Positions 18,967 through 29,233 are shown, numbered from the stretch's first letter. The stretch: 64,000 nucleotides of DNA from Crocinitomicaceae bacterium (GCA_002723085.1 PBNK01000013.1:1-64000); one strand, 5' to 3'. The notes: generated from the sequence alone by a model not told the origin. Numbers and translations are program-made.

Positions 18967-20054
18967 TCTTTTTCTGCACCAGCTTTTAATTTTTCAGCGT
19001 TTTCTGCCATGATCAAAGCATCAATCATTTCATGAATATCACCATTCATAAAATGACTAAAATTATACATTGTTTTTCCAATTCTATGATCTGTAATTCT
19101 TCCTTGAGGATAATTGTAAGTTCTTATTTTGGCAGATCTATCTCCAGTTGAAACTAAAGACTTTCTTTGCTCAGCCCTTTCTTTTTCTTGCTTCTCTACT
19201 TCAACTTGATACAATCTTGACCTTAAAACCTGAAGAGCTTTTTCATAGTTTTTATGTTGGGATCTTCCGTCTTGACATTCAACAACTGTATTGGTAGGTA
19301 AATGAGTTAACCTGACAGCAGACTCAGTTTTATTAACATGTTGTCCTCCTGCTCCAGAAGCCCTAAAAGTATCTTTTTTAACATCTTTTAAATCAAGTTC
19401 AAAATCTACATCTTCAGCTTCAGGCAATACAGCAACAGTAATTGCAGACGTATGGACTCTACCTTGAGATTCAGTTTCTGGAACTCTTTGTACTCGATGA
19501 ACACCTGATTCGAACTTTAATTTTCCATAAACTTCTTCGCCAGATATATTCATGGAAATTTCTTTAAATCCTTTAACAGTCCCTTCATTAGTATTAATCA
19601 CTTCAACAGACCACCCTTTTTCTTTAAAAAACATGGAAAACATTCTATAAACATCTTCTACAAAAATACAAGCCTCATCACCTCCAGTTCCAGCTCTAAT
19701 TTCCATAATAACGTTTTTGTTATCATTGGGATCTTTGGGAATTAACAGCCATTTAATCTCTTCATCTAAACTTTCCTTTTTTAATAGCAGTTCTTCCAAT
19801 TCCAATTTGGCCATTTCACGGAATTCTTCATCATTCTCTTGTTTAATTATATCCTTAGCACTTGAAATGTTATCAATAACATCTTTATAATTTTTGTATG
19901 CTTCAACTACTGGAGATAAATCTTTGTACTCCCTATTTAGCTTAACATATCTTTTCATATCAGATATAACATCAGGGTCTACAATTTGTTTCCCTACTTC
20001 CTCAAATCGGATTACAACTTCTTCAAGTTTTGATATGACTGATGAATCACTCAT
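18963..20054 (-). CDS. prfA: Peptide chain release factor 1
   Basis: RF1 ends translation at UAA and UAG. It has 363 residues. The GGQ motif that triggers peptidyl-tRNA hydrolysis is in [20 protein letters not shown], and the tripeptide-anticodon region lies in [19 protein letters not shown]. The VPETESQGR stretch is RF1-like (PxT) rather than RF2-like (SPF). There is no frameshift. It is 2 bp downstream of purM and overlaps pyrF by 4 bp, so purM-prfA-pyrF-pspC-like is one transcription unit. Confidence 0.97.
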   Translation of the reverse strand: MSDSSVISKLEEVVIRFEEVGKQIVDPDVISDMKRYVKLNREYKDLSPVVEAYKNYKDVIDNISSAKDIIKQENDEEFREMAKLELEELLLKKESLDEEIKWLLIPKDPNDNKNVIMEIRAGTGGDEACIFVEDVYRMFSMFFKEKGWSVEVINTNEGTVKGFKEISMNISGEEVYGKLKFESGVHRVQRVPETESQGRVHTSAITVAVLPEAEDVDFELDLKDVKKDTFRASGAGGQHVNKTESAVRLTHLPTNTVVECQDGRSQHKNYEKALQVLRSRLYQVEVEKQEKERAEQRKSLVSTGDRSAKIRTYNYPQGRITDHRIGKTMYNFSHFMNGDIHEMIDALIMAENAEKLKAGAEKE

Positions 20055-20056
20055 TT

Positions 20057-21226
20057 TTAATATTGAAAATGTCCCATATCTGAATCAATTGTTAATTTTT
20101 TAACCGCTGACTCTTCTACTTTTCCTATAATTTTAGCCTCTATATTAAAAGAATTACATATTTCAATAATTCCATTGGCAATGTTTTCTGGGATATACAT
20201 TTCCATCCGATGACCCATATTAAATACTTTATACATTTCTTTCCATGGAGTTCCTGATTCTTCTTGAATCATTTTATATAAAGGAGATAAAGGAAACATA
20301 TTGTTTTTAATTACATGAACATTATCTACAAAATGTAAAACTTTTGTCTGTCCTCCTCCACTACAATGAACCATTCCATGAATATCTGATCGATATTTTT
20401 CAAAAACTTTTTCCATAACTGGAGCATAAGTTCTAGTAGGAGATAAAACTAATTTTCCTGCATCAATATTTACACCATGAATTTTATCTGTTAGGTTTTT
20501 TGACCCAGAATATACTAATTCATTAGGAATAAGATTATCAAAAGTTTCTGGATATTTTTCAGATATTTCCTTATTAAAAACATCATGTCTAGCAGATGTT
20601 AAGCCATTACTTCCCATTCCACCATTATACTCATATTCATAAGTAGATTTGCCAGAAGATGATAATCCAACAATTACATCACCAGGTTGAATGTTTTTAT
20701 TAGAAATGACATCGCTTCTTTTCATCCTTGCAACTACAGTTGAATCAACAATAATGGTTCTAACTAAATCGCCAACATCTGCAGTTTCTCCTCCGGTTGA
20801 TTTTATTGAAATTCCATGCTTAGATAAATCATCAAGTAATTCTTCTGTTCCCTCAATTATAGCAGTAATTACTTCACCTGGAATTAATGACTTGTTTCTT
20901 CCGATAGTTGAGGATAATAATATGTTTTTAGTTGCGCCAACACATAATAGGTCATCTAAATTCATAACTAGGGCATCTTGAGCAATGCCTTTCCAAACTG
21001 AAACATCTCCAGTTTCTTTCCAATAAGCATACGCTAAAGATGATTTTGTTCCAGCACCATCAGCATGCATTATAATGCAATGTTCTTGACTTCCTGTTAG
21101 ATAATCAGGCACTATTTTACAAAAAGCCTTAGGGAAAAGACCTTTATCTACATTTTTGATTGCTTTATGGACATCTTCTTTTCCAGAACTAACACCTCTG
21201 AGAGCATATCTTGAATGATCTTTCAT
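20057..21226 (-). CDS. purM: Phosphoribosylformylglycinamidine cyclo-ligase (AIR synthase)
   Basis: This is a purine-pathway enzyme converting FGAM to AIR with ATP. It has 389 residues, longer than E. coli PurM, as is usual in Bacteroidota. Motifs are MHADGAGTKSSLAYAYWKET near the N-terminus, GGETADVGDLVRT for metal/ATP binding, and VHCSGGGQTKVLHF. It heads the run with prfA and pyrF. Its own upstream region carries the terminator of the PorE-like gene. Confidence 0.9.
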   Translation of the reverse strand: MKDHSRYALRGVSSGKEDVHKAIKNVDKGLFPKAFCKIVPDYLTGSQEHCIIMHADGAGTKSSLAYAYWKETGDVSVWKGIAQDALVMNLDDLLCVGATKNILLSSTIGRNKSLIPGEVITAIIEGTEELLDDLSKHGISIKSTGGETADVGDLVRTIIVDSTVVARMKRSDVISNKNIQPGDVIVGLSSSGKSTYEYEYNGGMGSNGLTSARHDVFNKEISEKYPETFDNLIPNELVYSGSKNLTDKIHGVNIDAGKLVLSPTRTYAPVMEKVFEKYRSDIHGMVHCSGGGQTKVLHFVDNVHVIKNNMFPLSPLYKMIQEESGTPWKEMYKVFNMGHRMEMYIPENIANGIIEICNSFNIEAKIIGKVEESAVKKLTIDSDMGHFQY

Positions 21227-21240
21227 TTAAAAATGACAAT

Positions 21241-21272
21241 ATAAAAAAACACCCATATTATATGGATGTTTT
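21241..21272 (-). terminator. Terminator after the PorE-like gene
   Basis: On the minus strand AACAUCCAUA (21270-21261) pairs with UAUGGGUGUU (21257-21248), with one G-U, around a UAA loop and is followed by a seven-base U run (including the last two arm bases, 21249-21243). It separates the PorE-like gene from purM. Confidence 0.7.
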
Positions 21273-21284
21273 AAATGAAAACTA

Positions 21285-23336
21285 CTACTCTTCTTTTTTA
21301 TCAGGTGATTTGTAATCAAAACTTAAAACTCTAAACTGTGTTCTCCTGTTTTTTTGATGAGCTACTTCTTGTTCTTCTTTAGTTGATAGTTTTGAAATGC
21401 TATTGCATTCAAGCCCTTCAGCTCTAGGCACATCCTCCCCATAACCAACTGGAACCATTCTTTCTTTTGGAATTCCTTTTGAAATAAGATAATCAACACA
21501 AGATTGAGCTCTACGTTGAGATAATTTTTTATTTGACGCATCACTTCCTCTACAATCAGTATGAGCTTGAAGTTCAATTATAATACTAGGGTTTTCAACT
21601 AGAGTAGTATATAAATAATCTAAAGAATCCTTAGAATTGATTCTTTCATCTACTAAAAGTTCAGATTTAGCAAAAGCATATTGAACTTCAGGAAAATCAA
21701 TAACAAGCGCTTCTCCAGATTCTGTTACTACAGGTTGAAGAAAAACTTCTTCTAAAAATCTTTTAGAATTTTCTAATCCAACTGTACTTATTTGATTACT
21801 TGCCACTAAAAAACTATCTTTTTCAACTTCAATTTGATACACCATATCTTTAAGAATATACCTTTTAGCCTTAGATATTTCTTCAAAAATATATTTTCCT
21901 TCAGCATCTGTTGTCTGAACAAACTCTGAAACAATTCCTCCAGCAACAGATGTATCAATTCCAGTCAACTTAATGGTTACACCAGGAACAGGGTCCCCAG
22001 TTTCTTTGTTACTTACAAACACACTTAAAGCAAATTGAATTTCAGGTAAATTAAAGTTATATAAATCATCTTTTCCTTTACCACCTAAATCATGTCTTGA
22101 AGAAGATAAAAAACCTCTTTTATTTGTTCCAGTTTCAAATAAAATCCCAAAATCATGCTCAGGTGAGTTTAGAGGGAATTTTAAATTTTCAACATTATCC
22201 CATTCTTTATCAGTAATTTTTTCGGCTCTAAAAATATCAAGGCCGCCTAATCCAATATAGCCGTCAGATGAAAAATATAAAGATCCATCATCAGAAAGAT
22301 AAGGAAACATTTCATTACTGGAAGTATTTATTTTAGCCCCTAAGTTAACAGGCTCTAACCAGGAATCTTCACGTTTATCGTATTCACTATACCATAAATC
22401 TTTTCCACCAAAGCCTCCAGGAAAATCTGCAGAAAAAATCATAAAATTAGCGGATGAATTTATTGCGGGATGCCCACAAGAAAGCGTATCAGCTCCTTCA
22501 GGTTTTAATTGAATTTTTTCAGCTTTTGACCAATTGGTTCCTTTAAGATCTGAATAAAAAATTTCACAACCTAAGTCAACTTTCTTTTCTCTAGGGCAGC
22601 GTGTAAAGAAAATTTTATCTCCTTTTTTTGACAATACAGCAGACCCTTCATTATCTGGAGTATTAATTGCACCTGGTAAAAGTTGTGGTTCTCCCCACTT
22701 TCCATTATTGTCTCTAGTTGTAGTCCACAAATCCATAAAACTTTCCCCAGTTCTTGCATCAACACCATCGCCAGTAGAACCCTCTCTTGCTGAAGCGAAA
22801 ATCAATACATTGTGTTTTTTATCCCCCCAAGTTGGAGAATAATCATAATGATCAGAATTTATTAGCACCTCATCTTGAACAATATGCTTTGTGGGAGAAT
22901 TTGTCCACTCTACAGCTTTAGAACAAGAAGCTAACAAATCTTTTGCATGTTCATTTTGAGGAGAAACCTCAATATAACTTTTTAAATTAACTTCAGCTTC
23001 AGAATATTCGCCTTGTTCCATTAAAACTTCTGCTAAACGTAAAAGGACTAATGGTTCTTTTTGCTGATATTTTAATAAAACACATCTATTATAGTATGTT
23101 TGTGCTTGATCTGGCTCAACAGCTAACCTGTAACATTCTGCAATTTGATAATTAATTCTTGCTTTTTCTTCAGGATTTTTCTCCTTTGTTTCTCCCTTTT
23201 TATATAAATCAATTGCTGAATAGTATGCTTCATTTGCAAACTTTGCATCTGCCTCAATTGTAAAGTTCTTTTGCGCAAGTAAATTACCATATTGAAAGAA
23301 TAAACCAACAATAAATACGTATTTGAATATTTTCAT
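21285..23336 (-). CDS. PorE-like envelope protein (TPR, PD40 propeller, CRD, OmpA domains)
   Basis: This is a 683-residue exported protein. The signal peptide is residues 1-21 (ends LLAQ). It is followed by TPR-like helices (about 25-145), then WD40/PD40-type propeller repeats (about 160-430; for example ISYSP-like DYSPTWGDKKHNVLIFASAR and FPYLSDDGSLYFSSDG). Next is a carboxypeptidase-regulatory-like domain (about 440-535), then a C-terminal OmpA peptidoglycan-binding domain with ELQAHTDCRGSDASNKKLSQ and RRAQSCVDYL. This exact order is that of Porphyromonas PorE, a T9SS-associated protein. The assignment rests on architecture, and other Bacteroidota OmpA proteins share it. It would bridge the outer membrane and peptidoglycan. 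Confidence 0.75.
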   Translation of the reverse strand: MKIFKYVFIVGLFFQYGNLLAQKNFTIEADAKFANEAYYSAIDLYKKGETKEKNPEEKARINYQIAECYRLAVEPDQAQTYYNRCVLLKYQQKEPLVLLRLAEVLMEQGEYSEAEVNLKSYIEVSPQNEHAKDLLASCSKAVEWTNSPTKHIVQDEVLINSDHYDYSPTWGDKKHNVLIFASAREGSTGDGVDARTGESFMDLWTTTRDNNGKWGEPQLLPGAINTPDNEGSAVLSKKGDKIFFTRCPREKKVDLGCEIFYSDLKGTNWSKAEKIQLKPEGADTLSCGHPAINSSANFMIFSADFPGGFGGKDLWYSEYDKREDSWLEPVNLGAKINTSSNEMFPYLSDDGSLYFSSDGYIGLGGLDIFRAEKITDKEWDNVENLKFPLNSPEHDFGILFETGTNKRGFLSSSRHDLGGKGKDDLYNFNLPEIQFALSVFVSNKETGDPVPGVTIKLTGIDTSVAGGIVSEFVQTTDAEGKYIFEEISKAKRYILKDMVYQIEVEKDSFLVASNQISTVGLENSKRFLEEVFLQPVVTESGEALVIDFPEVQYAFAKSELLVDERINSKDSLDYLYTTLVENPSIIIELQAHTDCRGSDASNKKLSQRRAQSCVDYLISKGIPKERMVPVGYGEDVPRAEGLECNSISKLSTKEEQEVAHQKNRRTQFRVLSFDYKSPDKKEE

Positions 23337-23585
23337 AAATTTTTATTTAATATCTCCCCCATCTTAATAAGTTATAAATATAATGAGGAACGCGAAAATA
23401 ATCAAATATTTTTGCTGATTACCATTACTTTATTTAAATAAAAGTGATTAATTACTTATAATTAAGTTTTTTTAACAGACAATATAAATTTTTAGTCCAT
23501 TTTAAATGTTAAAAAAATATTTAATAAGATATTAATTTTGTTAAAAAAAATCATGTGTTTAAAGCATTAAAAAAAAATATAAAAT

Positions 23586-23593
23586 TACTTTTG
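23586..23593 (+). promoter_or_regulatory. glnA promoter -7 element
   Basis: TACTTTTG matches TAnnTTTG and ends 23 bases before the glnA ATG. No clear TTG lies 17-23 bases upstream, so only half of the promoter is convincing. The 280-bp gap 23337-23616 is otherwise A/T-rich with no other feature that I can support. Confidence 0.45.
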
Positions 23594-23616
23594 TCAATTA
23601 AACAAAAAAATTAAAA

Positions 23617-24627
23617 ATGGGCAAATCTAAATTAGAATACATTTGGCTTGATGGGTATAAACCAACTGCAAATCTTAGAAGTAAAACTAAAGTAGTTGAT
23701 GATTTTAGTGGAAAATTAGAAGATTGTCCATTATGGTCTTTTGATGGGAGTTCTACTAAACAAGCGGAAGGTGGATCTTCTGACTGTCTTTTAAAACCAG
23801 TAGCTATTTTCCCTGACCCTGATAGATTAGATGGTTATTTAGTTATGAATGAAGTTCTAAATTCTGACGGAACTCCACATGAATCAAATGCAAGAGCAAA
23901 AATTGACGATGACGATAATGATTTTTGGTTTGGTTTTGAACAAGAGTACTTTATTATGGATGTAGATACACAGCTGCCTTTAGGTTTTCCAATTGGCGGA
24001 TATCCTGGACCTCAAGGGCTTTACTACTGCTCAGTTGGGGGAAGAAATACTTGGGGAAGAGATTTGGTTGAAGAACATGCTGACCAATGTATTGAAGCTG
24101 GAATTAATTTTGAAGGAATTAATCAAGAGGTTGCTGCTGGTCAATGGGAATTTCAACTTTTTGCGAAAGGTGCCAAAAAAGCTGGAGATGAAATTTGGGT
24201 AGCCAGATATCTATTAAACAGAATAACTGAAAAATATGGTTACTATATTGAACTTCATCCCAAACCTATTAAAGGTGATTGGAACGGAAGTGGTATGCAT
24301 GCAAATTTTTCTAATACTACTTTAAGAACTTGTGGATCAAAAGAAACTTATGAAAAAATATGTGAAGCATTTAGACCAGTTAGAGAAAAACACATTGATG
24401 TTTATGGCGAATTTAATGATCAAAGACTTACTGGTCTCCATGAAACAGCATCAATAAATGACTTTAGTTATGGCGTTTCAGACAGAGGAGCTTCCATAAG
24501 AATCCCAATAATGACTGTTGAGAATGGATGGAAAGGATGGCTTGAAGACAGAAGGCCCGCTTCAAATGGTGACCCTTATAAAATTGCTGGAAGAATTATT
24601 GAAACTGTAAAAAGTGTAAAGGTATAA
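23617..24627 (+). CDS. glnA: Glutamine synthetase, type II (eukaryote-like)
   Basis: This enzyme makes glutamine from glutamate, ammonia and ATP. It has 336 residues, much shorter than the ~470 of bacterial type I or ~730 of type III, and matches the GSII family. Motifs are LWSFDGSSTKQAEGGSSDC near the N-terminus, EGINQEVAAGQWEFQ, the ammonia/ATP segment GDWNGSGMHANFSNT, and RLTGLHETASINDFSYGVSD. GSII enzymes are not controlled by the type I adenylylation site, and the Tyr loop is absent here. It stands alone on the plus strand with a strong bidirectional terminator after it. Confidence 0.93.
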   Translation: MGKSKLEYIWLDGYKPTANLRSKTKVVDDFSGKLEDCPLWSFDGSSTKQAEGGSSDCLLKPVAIFPDPDRLDGYLVMNEVLNSDGTPHESNARAKIDDDDNDFWFGFEQEYFIMDVDTQLPLGFPIGGYPGPQGLYYCSVGGRNTWGRDLVEEHADQCIEAGINFEGINQEVAAGQWEFQLFAKGAKKAGDEIWVARYLLNRITEKYGYYIELHPKPIKGDWNGSGMHANFSNTTLRTCGSKETYEKICEAFRPVREKHIDVYGEFNDQRLTGLHETASINDFSYGVSDRGASIRIPIMTVENGWKGWLEDRRPASNGDPYKIAGRIIETVKSVKV

Positions 24628-24658
24628 GGTCTAATAATTTTATTACTAATTCATTTTA

Positions 24659-24689
24659 AAAAGCCAATTAGTTAAACTAGTTGGCTTTT
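24659..24689. terminator. Bidirectional terminator between glnA and the exchanger gene
   Basis: A 14-bp stem (24659-24672 with 24676-24689, one G-T) closes on a TAA loop and has A-runs on the left and T-runs on the right. It can therefore end transcripts of both convergent genes. Its right arm touches the exchanger's stop codon. Confidence 0.85.
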
Positions 24690-25605
24690 ATGTAAAAGAA
24701 AAGATAATGTAAGAAAGGTATCCTAACAATAAAATAAGACCTTGAATTCTGCTTACTTTTGACCCTAACAATATAAGCCCCATAAATAAAGTAAATCCTA
24801 GCATTACAGGAAAATCAAATCCTAAAACTGAATTATCGACAGTTATTGATTTAATTGATGAAGTAATTCCTATTACTGCAAGAACATTAAAAACATTTGA
24901 CCCAATTAAATTACCAATAGAAATGCTATTATAACCCTTAATTGCTGCAATAATTGAAGTTGCTAACTCGGGAAGTGAAGTTCCTAACGCTACAACAGTT
25001 ACACCAATTATCAATTCAGAAACACCCCATTCCTTAGCTATAATTACTGCGTTTTTAACCAACATTTCAGAACCATAATAAAGTCCAATTGAACCCAATA
25101 AAAAATATAGTAATGTTAAGGGCAATGAAATAACACTCTCTTTATCAATTGAATCTGTTTCTAGTTTAGAAAACTTAATGGATAACAAAATAAATATCAG
25201 CAATAAAAAAACTAAAATAAGACCTTCGTAATATGAAAGATTAAAGTCAATGGAAACCCAAATAAACAACAGTGCTGATAAAAACATAAAAACCCAACTA
25301 AAAATGTAGTTTTTTCGCTGAAAAACCATTGGGCTAATTATTGCAGTAATTCCTAAAACCAATCCAATATTAGCTATGTTTGATCCTATTACATTCCCAA
25401 TAACAACACCAGAATTACCATCAATTGCTGCTTGCAAGCTTACCAGAAGTTCCGGCAATGATGTTCCAAAAGAAACTACAGTAACTCCTATTAAAAGAGG
25501 AGAAACATTCATTTTTTTTGTTATGGAAATAGCAGCACGAACTAGAAAATCGCCTCCTAAAACAAGAGTAATTAAACCTACTATTAAAAACAAATAGGAT
25601 GTCAT
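24688..25605 (-). CDS. Calcium/sodium antiporter (CaCA family, YrbG-like)
   Basis: This is a 305-residue inner-membrane exchanger with about ten helices. It has the two inverted alpha repeats of the family: GTSLPELLVSLQAAIDGNSG with GNVIGSNIANIGLVLG in the first half, and GTSLPELATSIIAAIKGYNS with GNLIGSNVFNVLAV in the second. The acidic Glu in each GTSLPE is the ion ligand. The ATG overlaps the tatA stop by 4 bp. Whether Ca2+ or another cation is moved is inferred from the family. Confidence 0.92.
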   Translation of the reverse strand: MTSYLFLIVGLITLVLGGDFLVRAAISITKKMNVSPLLIGVTVVSFGTSLPELLVSLQAAIDGNSGVVIGNVIGSNIANIGLVLGITAIISPMVFQRKNYIFSWVFMFLSALLFIWVSIDFNLSYYEGLILVFLLLIFILLSIKFSKLETDSIDKESVISLPLTLLYFLLGSIGLYYGSEMLVKNAVIIAKEWGVSELIIGVTVVALGTSLPELATSIIAAIKGYNSISIGNLIGSNVFNVLAVIGITSSIKSITVDNSVLGFDFPVMLGFTLFMGLILLGSKVSRIQGLILLLGYLSYIIFSFT

Positions 25606-25838
25606 TCTAATTTGTTTTTATTTGAATCTATACTTTTTTTTGAGTCATCGATTGAAACAGAACTTTTAATGTCATCTTGAATTTGCTGGGATGCATCTTT
25701 AACTTGACGAATTCCTCTACCCATTGTACGAGCAAGCTTGGGAATACTCTTTGAACCAAAGAACAATAAAACAATTAAAAAAACAAATGTGAGTTCACCT
25801 ATACTTATCCCTTCAAGTAATAATAGGCAAATTTTCAT
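25602..25838 (-). CDS. tatA: Sec-independent (Tat) translocase subunit TatA/TatE
   Basis: This is a 78-residue single-span protein. A short N-terminal hydrophobic helix (GELTFVFLIVLLFFG, about 14-28) is followed by the FGSKSIPKLARTMGRGIRQV amphipathic helix with the conserved FG and KxPxLAR pattern, then an acidic/Ser-rich tail. TatA oligomers form the passage for folded proteins. It lies 17 bp downstream of secDF, with which it shares a protein-export theme. No tatC is in the window. Confidence 0.9.
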   Translation of the reverse strand: MKICLLLLEGISIGELTFVFLIVLLFFGSKSIPKLARTMGRGIRQVKDASQQIQDDIKSSVSIDDSKKSIDSNKNKLE

Positions 25839-25855
25839 TTATTTTTTAGCTTTTA

Positions 25856-28800
25856 TTATGCAGTTATTTTTTTCTTGCTTAAATCAACAACAGCTGGTGT
25901 AGCAATAAAAAGTGATGAATAAGTTCCTACAACAACACCTATCATTAATGCAAAAGAAAATCCTTTAATTGATTCTCCCCCAAATATAAAAATAGTCAAC
26001 AAAACTAAGAAAGTACTTAATGAAGTATTTATTGTTCTTGATAAAGTACTATTTAATGCATTGTCTATAACTGACTCCGTAGAAGATTTTTTATGTAATA
26101 TTGAATATTCTCTTATTCTATCAAAAACAACCACTGTATCATTAATAGAATACCCCACAACTGTTAAAATAGCAGCGATAAAAGCTTGATCAATCTCCAT
26201 TGAAAATGGAACAAAGTTGTATAAGATTGAAAACAAACCTAAAACAACCAAAACATCATGGAACATTGCAACTAAAGCTCCTAGACCAAATTGCCATTTT
26301 TTAAATCTAAATGCAATATAAATAAAGATGATAAACAACGAGAATATAATTGCCCACAAGGAACTTTGTTTTAACTCATCAGAGATTTGTGGATTTACAC
26401 TTCTAGAAGATTTTATTTCATACCACTCACCATTAGAAAAATCCTTATTTTGATAACCCATGTCATTAAATGACTTATGCAAAGTACTATCAACCTTTTC
26501 GTTTTTATTGTCAGCAGACGAGTTCACTAAATATTTGGTGGTAATTTCAAGATTATATTCATTATCCACAGTTTTTAATTCAGGTGAAACTAACGATCCG
26601 TCTTCATTAATAGATTTTGAAGCAATTAATTTTCTAACTTCTTCTCTATCTATCTTTTGTGAAAATTCAACTCTGTAAGTTCTTCCTCCTGTAAATTCAA
26701 CACCCCAATCAACTCCTTTAGAAAACAGTGAAGCAAGACCACCAAGTACAATCAAAGAAGAAATCACATAAAAAAGTTTTCTTTTCTTAAAGAAAGTAAT
26801 TGATGTGCCTTTAAATAAGTTTTTAGTAAACTTTCTTGAAAATGCAACCTCTTTTTTATTATCCAGCATGTAAGAAAAAATTAATCTAGTAATAAATAAA
26901 GCACTAAATAATGACGTGAAAACACCGATAATTAATGTTGTAGCAAATCCTTGAATAGGCCCAGAACCAAAATAAGCTAAAACAACAGCTGTTAAAAGAG
27001 AAGTTACATTAGCATCAATAATCGCTGAATAGGCATGTTTGTATCCATCAGCAATAGCTAACTTAACCCCTTTTCCTTTTGACAGCTCTTCCTTTACTCT
27101 TTCATAAATAAGCACATTCGCATCTACAGACATACCTATAGTTAATACCAAACCTGCAATTCCTGGTAAGGTTAGTGCTGCTCCAAGGGAAGCTAAAGTT
27201 CCTAGGATGAAAAATATATTGGCAAGTAACGCGACATTTGCAACCCAACCAGCTCTGTTATAATAAAAAATCATATAAAAAAGAACCAATGCAAAAGCAA
27301 AAACAAAAGACCATAATCCAGAATTTATATTTTCTTCACCAAGAGATGGACCTACAATAGACTCTTCAATTATATTAGCAGGAACAGGAAGCGAACCCGC
27401 TTTTAATATATTAGCTAAATCTTGCGCTTCCTCAAGTGTGAAATTTCCTGAAATTTCTGTATTTCCACCAGAAATAGCCCCTGTAGAAACTCCAGGAGCT
27501 GAATAAACAATGTCATCAAGAACAATAGCTATATTGGTTCTATTATCATATGCCTTGCCTGTCATTGTTTTCCATTTTGTTGAAGCATATTCTTTAAAAT
27601 TTAACAGCACTACTGGATCACCTTTCTGGTTATAACTTTGACTTGCTCTTCTAACACCTTCTCCGTCTATCTCAGGTTTTTTATCATCTGGAACTTCAAT
27701 TGCCATTAAAGCATATGATGGAGGAAGTGTTTTTCCATCCCACTTATTAGGATTATTTTCATCGCTTTTTTTGTTCCACAAAAATTTAACTCTATTGAAA
27801 GATGAAAATATTGCCTTTGCTTCATTAGATTTTAAATAATTATTAATAGTACTTGTGTCAGATTCTAGAGCGTATCCAATAACAGGAGGCGCTCCTACAA
27901 ACCACATGCTTTTACTTAAAATCTTATCAGATGAAAGAGCCAATGAATCTTTAATTAATTTATCAGCTTTCTTTGCTGCAATTAATGAATCGTTTTTTAA
28001 TTTATTATTTTGATAAGCTAAAGAATCTTCCTTTGTTAGTTTTGCTAAAGAATCAAGGCTTAACTCAACAAATTCAGAAATGTTATTTGTATCTTCTAAT
28101 TCGATTTTATCACCAAATACTTTATTCAGTTTTAAAAATTCATCCCTAAAATCATCATGATTAGTATGCCAAAATTCAAGACTAGCAGTAGACTGAAGTA
28201 ACTTTCTAATTCTATTTTTATCTTTTGCACCAGGCAATTCAATTTGTAATCTACCAGAAACAGGTTGCTTTTGAATATTAGGCTGGCTAACTCCAAATTT
28301 ATTGACCCTAGATTCAATAATTCTTTGTGTTTTGTCAATAGCGTCCTTGCTTAAATCTCTTAATTTCTGAATAATTTCATTGTTATCTAATTCAATTGGA
28401 AAGTCTTCTTTGTTTGCAACATTAAAATATTTCATTTTTTGATTAGGGAACATTACTTTAAAATGCTCATGAAAAAGGCCAATAAAATCATTTCCTTCTG
28501 CATCACCATAAGCTGTATTTGACTTATAGTTATTTAATGCTGCAAAATAAGGCTCTTTAAAAGATGGTTTTCTAGATTTGCCAGATAGGTTTTTAACCAA
28601 GTCATAAATAGAAACTTCTAAAGTAACACTCATACCACCCTGAAGGTCAAGCCCAAGATTTAATTCTTGATTTTTGCATTTTTGATAACTTAAACCAGTT
28701 ATCGGATAAATTGCTGAATTTGCTTTCTTTAAAAGAATTTCTTGCTCATAATGAGCAATAATTTTTTGCTTTTCCTTTTCAGATATAGCCTCACCAATTA

Positions 28801-28999
28801 TTAATTTTTCTTCATTGATATCATTCTTAAAAACAATTTCTTCATTGGGATTAGCTAACAATACAGAATCGTATTTTTTTATTGCAGCATCAGTTACATT
28901 GCTCTCAAATGAGCCTGTTACCCAAGAAAAAGACAACTGATATAAACAAGCTAAAAACAACAAAACTGTGAAAACCCAAATTGCACTTCTATTACGCAT
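25856..28999 (-). CDS. secDF: Fused protein-export membrane protein SecDF
   Basis: SecDF uses the proton gradient to pull secreted proteins from the Sec channel. It has 1047 residues, which is SecD and SecF in one chain, as usual in Bacteroidota. The SecD half has LGLDLQGGMSVTLEV (about 113-127) and the membrane part GLVLTIGMSVDANVLIYERV with the key Asp. The SecF half has VDWGVEFTGGRTYRVEF and VVGYSINDTVVVFDRIRE. Between lies the large periplasmic P1 domain, somewhat extended. Its promoter is at 29039-29069 and tatA and the exchanger gene follow. Confidence 0.96.
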   Translation of the reverse strand: MRNRSAIWVFTVLLFLACLYQLSFSWVTGSFESNVTDAAIKKYDSVLLANPNEEIVFKNDINEEKLIIGEAISEKEKQKIIAHYEQEILLKKANSAIYPITGLSYQKCKNQELNLGLDLQGGMSVTLEVSIYDLVKNLSGKSRKPSFKEPYFAALNNYKSNTAYGDAEGNDFIGLFHEHFKVMFPNQKMKYFNVANKEDFPIELDNNEIIQKLRDLSKDAIDKTQRIIESRVNKFGVSQPNIQKQPVSGRLQIELPGAKDKNRIRKLLQSTASLEFWHTNHDDFRDEFLKLNKVFGDKIELEDTNNISEFVELSLDSLAKLTKEDSLAYQNNKLKNDSLIAAKKADKLIKDSLALSSDKILSKSMWFVGAPPVIGYALESDTSTINNYLKSNEAKAIFSSFNRVKFLWNKKSDENNPNKWDGKTLPPSYALMAIEVPDDKKPEIDGEGVRRASQSYNQKGDPVVLLNFKEYASTKWKTMTGKAYDNRTNIAIVLDDIVYSAPGVSTGAISGGNTEISGNFTLEEAQDLANILKAGSLPVPANIIEESIVGPSLGEENINSGLWSFVFAFALVLFYMIFYYNRAGWVANVALLANIFFILGTLASLGAALTLPGIAGLVLTIGMSVDANVLIYERVKEELSKGKGVKLAIADGYKHAYSAIIDANVTSLLTAVVLAYFGSGPIQGFATTLIIGVFTSLFSALFITRLIFSYMLDNKKEVAFSRKFTKNLFKGTSITFFKKRKLFYVISSLIVLGGLASLFSKGVDWGVEFTGGRTYRVEFSQKIDREEVRKLIASKSINEDGSLVSPELKTVDNEYNLEITTKYLVNSSADNKNEKVDSTLHKSFNDMGYQNKDFSNGEWYEIKSSRSVNPQISDELKQSSLWAIIFSLFIIFIYIAFRFKKWQFGLGALVAMFHDVLVVLGLFSILYNFVPFSMEIDQAFIAAILTVVGYSINDTVVVFDRIREYSILHKKSSTESVIDNALNSTLSRTINTSLSTFLVLLTIFIFGGESIKGFSFALMIGVVVGTYSSLFIATPAVVDLSKKKITA

Positions 29000-29038
29000 A
29001 ATATTTTTTTATTCTAATTCAACATGAAAATAAGGGCG

Positions 29039-29069
29039 CAAATATAGAATTTCAATTGGTTATAAACAA
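29039..29069 (-). promoter_or_regulatory. secDF promoter
   Basis: On the minus strand TTG (29069-29067) is followed after 20 bases by TATATTTG (29046-29039). This fits the flavobacterial consensus well. The expected start point is near 29034, about 35 bases before the secDF ATG. Confidence 0.65.
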
Positions 29070-29196
29070 CATTATTTCAACAAGTTACCTTTATGAAAAA
29101 AATAGGGGCTAATTTAGCAATCAAATATTAACTTAATAAATTGATTTAAATCCTAATAAACAATATGTTATTTTTATCTAAAAAAAAGTATGTGAA

Positions 29197-29220
29197 GCAA
29201 CTAAGCTTTAAGATTACGTT
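29197..29220 (+). promoter_or_regulatory. Putative ECF-type promoter of the VCBS gene
   Basis: GCAAC (29197-29201), 15 bases, then CGTT (29217-29220), ending 13 bases before the ATG. The same two words with the same spacing precede the ECF sigma gene at 32972-32995. AAC and CGT are the usual core words of ECF promoters. No TAnnTTTG element lies in this upstream region. The link to the sigma factor is inferred. Confidence 0.45.
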
Positions 29221-29233
29221 TTAATTAATAAGA

